A stretch of DNA of 5,219 bases from Caldilineaceae bacterium (lineage in GTDB: Bacteria; Chloroflexota; Anaerolineae; Caldilineales; Caldilineaceae). Below are positions 1 through 5,219 of the stretch, piece after piece. Within the stretch, counting starts at the first letter, position 1. Each line of letters opens with the position of its first letter. Location of the stretch: positions 1 through 5,219 of the forward strand of contig JAPKMV010000306.1 in the NCBI GenBank assembly GCA_026645635.1, written 5' to 3'. The notes under the pieces are model-generated. The model made no database searches. It saw only the letters and a program-made list of their open reading frames with translations, and had not been told where the DNA came from. Both the position numbers and the translations under genes were made by a program.

Positions 1-1016
1 ATTTCCATTTTGACCGGGTCGAGGAACTGCTGCGCGGGTCGTCCGACCTGGAAGCCTATATCCGCACCGTGGAGAGCCGCATCCACATCAACGCGCTCCA
101 CTTTCGCGGTGACTTCGGCGCCGGCATTGCGCGCCTGCAGGAGATGATCGCCTTGCTGGATGGGGCAGTGCAGGCCGGCAACCCGCCAATCGTCGATGCA
201 GATGCGCTGCGCTTCCGGCTGGTGCAATCGCTGGCCCTGCTGGCCGTCCGCTACGGCGATTATGCCCTGGCCATGCGTTGTGACGAAGAAAATCTGGCCT
301 GGAACGCCGATACAGCCCATCAGCAACAGCGCGGGTGGATTTTGATCGACCTGGCGCTGGCCGAGCAGTTTGCCGGGCTGTATCCCGCGGCCATCGCCCA
401 CAACCAGGAGGCGCTGGCGCTCTCGCAGGCGATTGGCGCCAGCGATGATGTCGGGCTGGTGCAGGCCAACCTCTGCCTGACCCTGCGCCAGAGCGGCGAT
501 TGGGAGCAAGGTCTGCAATACGGGCTGGCGGCCATCCAGGCGCTGGAGGAACTCGGCTTGAGACGCATGTTGGGCCAGGCGCGCAACCGCGTCGGACACA
601 CCCTATTGGCGCTCGAACGCTGGGCCGACGCCTACGCCGCTTATGGGGAGGCGCTGGCCGTGTGGGCGCCGCTCCACCACACGAATCGCTATGAGGCGCA
701 GGCCGGCCGCGCCGTAGCTGCTGCGCGCCTGGGCCGGCAGGCGGAGGCGTTGGCGCTGGTGGATGAAGTGCTGGAATTCACCGCAGGGGCGGGGCTGGCG
801 GGCATCGTCGAGCCGGTGCTGCTGCTGCTCAACTGCGCTGCGGTCCTCAACGGGGCAGGGCAGCACGTCCGCGCGTGGGCGGCGCTCCATCAGGCCGACG
901 CCTGGGTGCAGACAATTGCCGGGCGCATCGGCGACGACGCGATCCGCGCTGCATTTCTGCACCAACGCCCGGACAACCAGCGGCTCTGTACGCACCTGGC
1001 CGCGGGTCAGGGTTGA
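1..1016 (+). CDS. TPR-rich regulator, C-terminal part (5' end outside window)
   Basis: The frame is open from the first complete codon at base 3 to the TGA at 1014-1016, giving 337 residues with no convincing start, so this is the C-terminal part of a longer protein. A GTG at base 69 could serve as a start, but the 22 residues before it (FHFDRVEELLRG...) continue the same helical pattern, so I treat the gene as truncated by the window. The protein is Ala/Leu-rich and made of paired amphipathic helices typical of tetratricopeptide repeats, e.g. LAEQFAGLYPAAIAHNQEAL, LRQSGDWEQGLQYGLAAIQA and LLALERWADAYAAYGEALAV. The tail, with a helix (AWAALHQADAWVQ) followed by IGDDAIRAAFLHQRPDNQRL, resembles the usual ending of large AAA/STAND-ATPase-TPR regulators and cyclase-like proteins in Chloroflexota. 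By that analogy the missing N-terminus probably carries an NTPase and an effector or DNA-binding domain; this is inference. No DNA-binding, catalytic or membrane segment is visible in the part present. The gene converges on the minus-strand SARP-type regulator with 12 bp between stops. Confidence 0.85.
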   Translation, partial: FHFDRVEELLRGSSDLEAYIRTVESRIHINALHFRGDFGAGIARLQEMIALLDGAVQAGNPPIVDADALRFRLVQSLALLAVRYGDYALAMRCDEENLAWNADTAHQQQRGWILIDLALAEQFAGLYPAAIAHNQEALALSQAIGASDDVGLVQANLCLTLRQSGDWEQGLQYGLAAIQALEELGLRRMLGQARNRVGHTLLALERWADAYAAYGEALAVWAPLHHTNRYEAQAGRAVAAARLGRQAEALALVDEVLEFTAGAGLAGIVEPVLLLLNCAAVLNGAGQHVRAWAALHQADAWVQTIAGRIGDDAIRAAFLHQRPDNQRLCTHLAAGQG

Positions 1017-1036
1017 GGGGAGACCCGATCACCCTG
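1008..1036. terminator. Imperfect hairpin spanning the two convergent stop codons
   Basis: CAGGG at 1008-1012 pairs with CCCTG at 1032-1036, and, after a bulged T at 1013, TGA at 1014-1016 pairs with TCA at 1029-1031, leaving a 12-base loop. The stem therefore contains both stop codons, one on each strand. There is no T-run on either side, so it is not a canonical intrinsic terminator. It could slow or stop transcription from both directions, or simply be a chance pairing in GC-rich DNA. An alternative stem, GGGTC (1004-1008) with GACCC (1022-1026), competes with it. Confidence 0.25.
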
Positions 1037-4000
1037 CCTTCAACCGCAGCCACAGCGCTGCCGTCTCCGGCGCGGGGTCTACGTCGAGTTCCTCGCGCAA
1101 GGTCTGCACGCAGCGCTGGTAGGTGCGGGCAATCTGGCCGCGGTCGCCCAGCCCGCTGTAGGCCAGCATGAGGTGGCGATAGGCGCGCTCCCAACAGTTG
1201 TCCTGGCTGAGGATGCGCTGGCAGAGGTCGATGGCGGCGCCGTAGTCGGCCTGCTCCAACAGCCGCTCGACCAGCCTGTCGGCATTTTCCAGGAAGATGG
1301 CGGCCAGGCGTTCCCGTTCCCCCGCCGCCCAGGTTTCGTAGCGTGCATCGGGCAGGTACTCGCCCTGATAGAGCGACAACGCCCCAGGCAGCAGATCCGG
1401 CTGGCGGCGCGCTGCTTTCACCGCGGCCAGAAACTCGTCAGCGTCGAGCCAGATGTCCGCGTGCGGTCGCAGCACATAGCTGCTTCCTTCCCGCAGAATG
1501 TAGGCGGAATCCGCGCCGGCGGCGCGCGCAGGTTCCAGCACCTGGTAGAGGGCGTTGAGCGCGATCTTGAAATTCTGCTGTGCGGCTACAGGGTCCGCTT
1601 CCGGCCAAAGCGCCTCGCAGATTTGATCCCGTTCCAGCGGCGTCTGGCGATAGGTGAGCAGCAGTTGCAGCAACTGGCGCGCCGTCTTGCGGCGCCAGCC
1701 ATTGGCCGGGACGGGGGAATCGCCCAACCAGACCTGAAAGCCACCGAAGGTCTGCACCCGCAGTTGATAGCCCGGATGCAGCTCCACCCGCTGCAGCCCC
1801 AGCGTCTCCAGCACCTGCACGGCGTAGCTCTGTTCCCAGCCCCGCTTCACCGCAGTCAACAGCAGCGGCGCAAAGCTGCGTGGATCGGACGCGCCGGCAA
1901 AGCAGGGTCGCGTCCACAAAAAGGTGTAGTCATTGGTACGGCAGATTGTCAGCAGGTCGGGCAGCACCTGCGCCAGCCGCTCCATCTGCCGCTGGCGCAG
2001 ACAGGCGAGGGCAAGCCAGAGGCGCGCCGCGCTGCGGCCAAAGGGATCGCTGCACGCCTGGAACCCGGCGACGGCGCGCCCCAGCCACGTTTCGGCTTCA
2101 CCGTAGCGCTCGGCCAGCACATAGCTCGCCCCCAACGCCAGCCGGATCCAGGATGCGATCCACTCGTCGCCCGCCTGCATGGCGATGGCAATCGACTCGT
2201 CGGCGCAAGCCGCGGCGTTGGCCAGATCGCCGGCATAGCCGTAGGCGCGGCAGAGACCCCAACCTGCCTCGACGCGCAGCCGCGGCACGGCGAGCATGCG
2301 GCTGATCTCGATGGTGCGCTCATACTGCTGGCGGGCGCGGGCATATTGGTCGGCGCGGGTGCGGAAACTGCCGAGCAGCATCAGCGCGTGGCCCTGGCGC
2401 ATGTAGCCCACGGCGCTGACAAAGGGTGAACTTAACACGTCGCCCCGCTGCGTTCCGTCCAGCGCTGCCTGGTAGGCGGCATCCGCTTCGCCTTGCAGCG
2501 CGTAGATCAGGGCCAGCAGCAGCAGTGTCTCGCGATGGGCGCGGGGCGTCTGCACCGGCGCTTTGCGCTCGGCTTCGGCGCGGGCTTCCAGCGCCCGCCG
2601 CGCCTCGTGGAGCCGGCCGGTGCGCAGCAGCACGCGAAACCAAAGCTCGTCGTTGGCCGGGCCTTGCAGCCGCAGACTCTCGGCGCGCTGGCGCAAGCCT
2701 TCCGCCTCCTCCACCCGGCCGGCGTTGAGTTTGTTCTCCGCCAGCAGTTCATAAAGGCGAATCTGCGCCTCCCGATCCTCGAAGCCGTCGCTCAGACGGA
2801 TCGCATCTTCCAACAACTGCGCCGCCTTGCTGGGATCGACGGTGTCGAGATAGACACGCGCCTGGCCGCGCAGGGCGCGGGCAATACCGTCCCCGCGCCC
2901 GCGCGCCCGCCAGATCGTCTCGGCTTGTTGGTGCCAGCCCAGCGCCTCCTCGAAGCGGCTGTGCAGGCGGGCGAGTTCGCCCAACATGAAGAGGATCACC
3001 GGGTGCTGATGCAGCGTTTCCGGCGGCAGCGCGTCGATATAGGCGGCCAGTGTGTCGAGGCGGCCCGCAGCCAGCAAGTCGGCGGCGTAGGCGTCAAGCA
3101 GATCGGCCACCGCGTCCCACGCCTCGGCTTCGAGGAGGTGATAGATCGCCGCCTCTGGATCGCGGCAATCGACAAAGTAGTCGGCCGCGGCGCGGTGCCA
3201 AAGTTGGCGGTCTGCGGCGCGCGCCTGGCGGCGCAAGAAGGTGTGAAAAATGTGATGATAGCGCAGGACGCCTTCTGCGGTCTCAACGACAAACAGCTCC
3301 TGGCGGCGCAGGTAGGCAAGCATCGCCGCGGTGCTGGCGCTCATGTCGTCCTCGGTGTGGCCGGCTGCGCGGCGCAGCGCATCGCAGGCAGCAGGCAGCA
3401 GGTCGCGCAGGGTCGAAGTGACCACCAGAAACTGCTGCACTTCGGCAGTCTGCCCGGCGAAGACCTCTTGCGCCAGGAGATCGAACAGCGCGTCGCGCGA
3501 GGCGGCCTGCCAGCGCTGCGGAATGTCGAGCGCCGGGCGCACCTGGCCGCGCAGGTTCTGCCAGACGAGTTGCAGCGCAATGGCCCATCCTTCGGTGTAG
3601 GCCAGCAGCGCATCGGCCTCCGCCGGCGTCAGGGTGACGTCATAGTGCGCGGTGAAGAGCGTCGTGATCTCGTCGCGGGTAAAGGTCAGCGCCGCCTGAT
3701 CGAGTACAAGCACATCGCCCCGTGCCCGCCAGCGCGCCAGGCTGGGCAGGGTGAGGGTGGGGCGCCCGGCAAGCAGGATGTGAAGCTGCGCCGGCGCCAG
3801 CGTGACCAGCCGATCGAGCAGGTGCGGGATGTCGCCGCTGGCAATGACCTGGTGCGCGTCGTCGATCACGAGCAGCGTCGGCGCGGTCAGCCCGCTGCTC
3901 AGTGCGTTGATCATCTGGTCGAGGACTGCGCGCCAGGGCAGCGGCCCCTGGTCGCCGTCCCACGCTTCGATGAGCGCAATCGGCAGGTTCTCGACCGTGG

Positions 4001-4277
4001 GCAGCGCGTGCAGAATCGCATAGCAGAGGTGGAGGAGCAGAACCGGCGGGTCGCCGTCTTCGTCGCTCACCTGGCACCAGATGAGCGGCTGCACTTCTTC
4101 GGCCAGTACCGCCAGCGCCGTGCTCTTGCCGAAGCCGGCGCCGGCTTGCAAGATGGTCAGGCGATGCTCATACGCCTGCCGCAGGCGCTGGCTGACCCGC
4201 GGGCGCGCCAGCGTGCGCGCCCGGCGCGGGGGCGGAATGGTCTTCGTGCGGATGACGTAGGGCGCGAAACTCCTCAT
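1029..4277 (-). CDS. MalT-like STAND ATPase with C-terminal SARP (winged helix + BTAD) transcriptional regulator
   Basis: A complete 1,082-residue protein, predicted to be a cytosolic ATP-dependent transcriptional activator. The N-terminal third is a MalT-type STAND NTPase: Walker A GAGFGKST (residues 46-53), Walker B TLLVIDDAHQ (134-143), the LLAGRP sensor-like segment (168-173), TEGWAIALQL (228-237), and RYHHIFHTFLRRQ (339-351), which matches the conserved YRYHHLF block of MalT-like regulators. Residues about 375-780 are TPR-like helix pairs, including LPPETLHQHPVILF (417-430) as in the MalT sensor arm; in MalT this region binds the inducer. Instead of the LuxR helix-turn-helix normal for MalT, the C-terminus carries a SARP unit: a winged helix (about 838-940, with WRRKTARQLLQLLLTYRQ and ICEALWPEADP) and a bacterial transcriptional activation domain (about 943-1080, with LYQGEYLPD and REELDVDPAPET). 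The ATG at 4277 is the first start after an in-frame TGA at 4284-4286; no Shine-Dalgarno sequence is visible before it, so translation may be leaderless or SD-independent. The gene is divergent from the PP2C-like gene across 205 bp. The fold and domain order are secure; the inducer and target genes cannot be read from the sequence. Confidence 0.95.
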   Translation of the reverse strand: MRSFAPYVIRTKTIPPPRRARTLARPRVSQRLRQAYEHRLTILQAGAGFGKSTALAVLAEEVQPLIWCQVSDEDGDPPVLLLHLCYAILHALPTVENLPIALIEAWDGDQGPLPWRAVLDQMINALSSGLTAPTLLVIDDAHQVIASGDIPHLLDRLVTLAPAQLHILLAGRPTLTLPSLARWRARGDVLVLDQAALTFTRDEITTLFTAHYDVTLTPAEADALLAYTEGWAIALQLVWQNLRGQVRPALDIPQRWQAASRDALFDLLAQEVFAGQTAEVQQFLVVTSTLRDLLPAACDALRRAAGHTEDDMSASTAAMLAYLRRQELFVVETAEGVLRYHHIFHTFLRRQARAADRQLWHRAAADYFVDCRDPEAAIYHLLEAEAWDAVADLLDAYAADLLAAGRLDTLAAYIDALPPETLHQHPVILFMLGELARLHSRFEEALGWHQQAETIWRARGRGDGIARALRGQARVYLDTVDPSKAAQLLEDAIRLSDGFEDREAQIRLYELLAENKLNAGRVEEAEGLRQRAESLRLQGPANDELWFRVLLRTGRLHEARRALEARAEAERKAPVQTPRAHRETLLLLALIYALQGEADAAYQAALDGTQRGDVLSSPFVSAVGYMRQGHALMLLGSFRTRADQYARARQQYERTIEISRMLAVPRLRVEAGWGLCRAYGYAGDLANAAACADESIAIAMQAGDEWIASWIRLALGASYVLAERYGEAETWLGRAVAGFQACSDPFGRSAARLWLALACLRQRQMERLAQVLPDLLTICRTNDYTFLWTRPCFAGASDPRSFAPLLLTAVKRGWEQSYAVQVLETLGLQRVELHPGYQLRVQTFGGFQVWLGDSPVPANGWRRKTARQLLQLLLTYRQTPLERDQICEALWPEADPVAAQQNFKIALNALYQVLEPARAAGADSAYILREGSSYVLRPHADIWLDADEFLAAVKAARRQPDLLPGALSLYQGEYLPDARYETWAAGERERLAAIFLENADRLVERLLEQADYGAAIDLCQRILSQDNCWERAYRHLMLAYSGLGDRGQIARTYQRCVQTLREELDVDPAPETAALWLRLKAG

Positions 4278-4351
4278 GCGGGTTCAACCAACCGTGCGGC
4301 ATTCACAACGACAAAGGCGGCATCTCCTTGCAGTCTATCACACCGCCCGAA

Positions 4352-4380
4352 ATTCCCTATTCCCCATTCTCTCATTCCCT
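4352..4380. repeat. Short tandem array of ATTCCCT-like heptamers
   Basis: Four units follow each other without gaps on the plus strand: ATTCCCT (4352-4358), ATTCCCC (4359-4365), ATTCTCTC (4366-4373, one base longer) and ATTCCCT (4374-4380). On the minus strand this reads as a GGGAAT-type purine tract. The array lies 21 bases upstream of the -35 hexamer of the plus-strand promoter and about 75 bases upstream of the start codon of the SARP-type gene. SARP proteins are known to bind directly repeated heptamers, so it may be an operator; however, short GGGAAT-type heptamer arrays also occur as dispersed intergenic repeats in some bacteria (STRR-like sequences in filamentous cyanobacteria). Confidence 0.6.
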
Positions 4381-4401
4381 GCAACTTCCTTGCGATTCAC
4401 G

Positions 4402-4430
4402 TTGACATTGACGCCCATGCAAGCTAAAAT
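4402..4430 (+). promoter_or_regulatory. Near-consensus sigma-70-type promoter for the PP2C-like gene
   Basis: TTGACA at 4402-4407 is a perfect -35 hexamer, and TAAAAT at 4425-4430 matches TATAAT at five of six positions. The spacer is exactly 17 bases. Transcription would start near 4437, giving a leader of about 46 bases before the ATG at 4483. The -35 is followed directly by TTGACG (4408-4413), a tandem hexamer, but that copy is only 11 bases from the -10 and would not work with it. Such a good match is unlikely by chance in DNA this GC-rich, and it points at the right gene at the right distance, suggesting housekeeping-sigma expression unless repressed. Confidence 0.75.
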
Positions 4431-4482
4431 CTATGCAGTTTGCAACGCCACAACCGACAGCTAACATCCAGGCGACAGCTTC

Positions 4483-5219
4483 ATGACCGTACACATTGCG
4501 TACCTTTCCGAAGAGACTGCCGACGGCCCGCAGGGCATTCGCGCCGTCGAACCAGCGGCCGGCTCGCACCAGGCGCAGCGCGGCCGCTTTGTCGCGCTGG
4601 TCGATCTGCGCGGCGCGGGCGAAAACGGTGCACAAATCACCGACCGCCTGCTCAGCGCGCTGCAGCGCACCTACTACAACGCCAAAGGCAGCCAGTCGCA
4701 GGTGATGGTCGAGGCGGTGCGCCAGGCGCAGCAGATGCTCCTGGCCGAGAACGACCAGACCAACGCCGCCTGGGAAGCCGGGATTGTCTGCATCGGGCTG
4801 CTGCCTGACCGCATCGCCCTGGCTGGCATGGGCGACGCCTTTGCCTTTATCACCAGCGACGGCGGCGATGTCCATGTCTGCCCGCCGGAGCGGCTGACCG
4901 GCCAGGACGAGAGCAACCCGTTTGCCTTGTGGCCCGTGCACCGCCAGCGCGTCAGCGGCAGCGCCGCCTTGCTGGCCGGCTGCGGCGACTGGTTCGCCCG
5001 CGTCTCCCCGCGCACCATCGCCAGCGTTGTCGCCTACGTAAACGGCGAGACCTGCCAGGAAGCGGCGACGTGGCTGCAAGAACAGGCGCACACCAACCTG
5101 CTGCCGGGGCTGATCCTCGCGGTAGATGCCGGTGGCAGCGGCAACGGCGGATCGGGTGGCGCGCCCACTCCGCCGCCCAGCCCGCCTTCCGGCGAACGCC
5201 AGGCGCCGCGCTCGCGCCT
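4483..5219 (+). CDS. Degenerate PP2C (PPM)-like domain protein with Gly/Pro linker, N-terminal part (3' end outside window)
   Basis: The frame is open from the ATG at 4483 to the window end, 245 codons plus two bases, so the C-terminus is missing. The start is fixed by an in-frame TAA at 4462-4464, and a weak SD-like AGGCGA sits at 4470-4475. Residues about 36-216 follow the order of PPM/PP2C phosphatase motifs: FVALVDLRGAG (36-46) where active enzymes have a VADGMGG-type strand and loop; a helix VEAVRQAQQMLLAEN (76-90); AGIVCIGLLPDRIALAGMGDAFAFI (99-123), matching the GTT...VANVGDSRAY hairpin; ALLAGCGDWFARVS (162-175), where a LLCSDGLTDxLS-type motif is expected; then a helix and LLPGLILAVD (206-215), where the DNxTxxVV strand normally lies. 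Asp41 and Asp118 remain, but the DG pair, the SDG aspartate and the DN aspartate are not conserved, so a metal-dependent phosphatase activity is doubtful. From about residue 217 the chain becomes a Gly/Ser then Pro-rich linker (GGSGNGGSGGAPTPPPSPP) ending in basic residues, which suggests a further domain or a membrane segment beyond the window. No signal peptide is seen. The fold assignment rests on motif order and is moderately sure; the role, perhaps a sensing or scaffold pseudophosphatase, is inference. Confidence 0.8.
   Translation, partial: MTVHIAYLSEETADGPQGIRAVEPAAGSHQAQRGRFVALVDLRGAGENGAQITDRLLSALQRTYYNAKGSQSQVMVEAVRQAQQMLLAENDQTNAAWEAGIVCIGLLPDRIALAGMGDAFAFITSDGGDVHVCPPERLTGQDESNPFALWPVHRQRVSGSAALLAGCGDWFARVSPRTIASVVAYVNGETCQEAATWLQEQAHTNLLPGLILAVDAGGSGNGGSGGAPTPPPSPPSGERQAPRSR

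Larger units (their letters stand above)
4278..4482. promoter_or_regulatory. Divergent intergenic control region
   Basis: This 205-bp stretch separates the start codons of the minus-strand SARP-type regulator and the plus-strand PP2C-like gene and is visibly richer in A/T than the flanking genes, so the promoters for both should lie here. The right half holds a strong plus-strand promoter, and the middle holds a short heptamer array; both are listed separately. I found no convincing -35/-10 pair for the minus-strand gene; the best fragment, TAGACT at 4332-4337 read on the minus strand, has no acceptable -35. ATTCAC occurs twice (4301-4306 and 4395-4400), each followed by a GAC three bases later, giving a 9/12 match that may be chance. 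I see no tRNA, small RNA, riboswitch or small coding sequence. Confidence 0.6.

Noticed and set aside
69..71. GTG as the true start of the left-hand TPR gene
   Set aside because: The open frame continues to the window edge with the same helical composition, and there is no clear SD sequence before this GTG, so a truncated longer gene is more likely.
1173..2429. A plus-strand open frame of 418 codons opposite the C-terminal half of the SARP-type gene
   Set aside because: It overlaps the winged helix and BTAD coding region on the other strand, has low-complexity Gln/Arg/Ala composition and no recognisable domain.
4331..4361. Possible minus-strand promoter for the SARP-type gene
   Set aside because: TAGACT (4332-4337) resembles a -10 at four of six positions, but nothing like TTGACA lies 16-18 bases upstream; TTGCAG (4379-4384) has only AATAGG at the right distance. 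Neither pair is good enough to call.
4352..4380. CRISPR-like array
   Set aside because: The units are only 7-8 bases and contiguous, with no spacers and no cas genes nearby.
2493..4427. A plus-strand open frame of 644 codons opposite the SARP-type gene
   Set aside because: It lies antisense to a protein with clear Walker A/B motifs. Its translation is rich in Gln, Arg, Gly and Ala with no recognisable motif, as expected from a shadow frame in GC-rich DNA.
4372..5091. A minus-strand open frame of 239 codons opposite the PP2C-like gene
   Set aside because: Antisense to a frame with a strong promoter, a fixed start and PP2C-type motif order. The antisense product would also read through the promoter and the heptamer array, and it shows no domain.

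Overview
The window is GC-rich bacterial DNA, tightly packed with coding sequence. It holds three protein genes (two of them cut by the window edges) and one AT-richer intergenic region of about 205 bp. The combination of a MalT-type STAND ATPase, TPR-type helices and a C-terminal SARP DNA-binding unit in one protein of about 1,080 residues, next to another large TPR regulator, points to Chloroflexota (Caldilinea/Anaerolineae-like) or less likely an actinobacterium. This is inference from gene type and base composition; there is no marker gene here.

Layout: (1) Bases 1-1016, plus strand: the C-terminal 337 residues of a TPR-rich protein, probably the tail of a STAND/AAA ATPase-type signalling regulator whose N-terminus lies off the left edge. 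(2) Bases 1029-4277, minus strand: a complete 1,082-residue transcriptional regulator with a MalT-like NTPase at the N-terminus, a long helical-repeat sensor arm, and a SARP winged helix plus BTAD at the C-terminus. It converges on gene 1 with only 12 bp between the stop codons, and an imperfect hairpin spans the two stops. (3) Bases 4278-4482: the divergent intergenic region, with a near-consensus sigma-70-type promoter (TTGACA, 17 bp, TAAAAT) facing right and a short array of four ATTCCCT-like heptamers. (4) Bases 4483-5219 and beyond, plus strand: the N-terminal 245 residues of a protein that looks like a degenerate PP2C (PPM) phosphatase domain followed by a Gly/Pro/Ser-rich linker running off the right edge.

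Working model (inference): the regulator of gene 2 and the PP2C-like gene 3 are divergently transcribed from a shared control region. The regulator may act on that region, and the heptamer array is the most obvious candidate site, although heptamer arrays of this kind are also found as dispersed genomic repeats. Nothing in the window amounts to a clearly new multi-gene system. The most unusual items are the PP2C-like protein lacking most of its metal-binding signatures and the heptamer array in the divergent promoter region.
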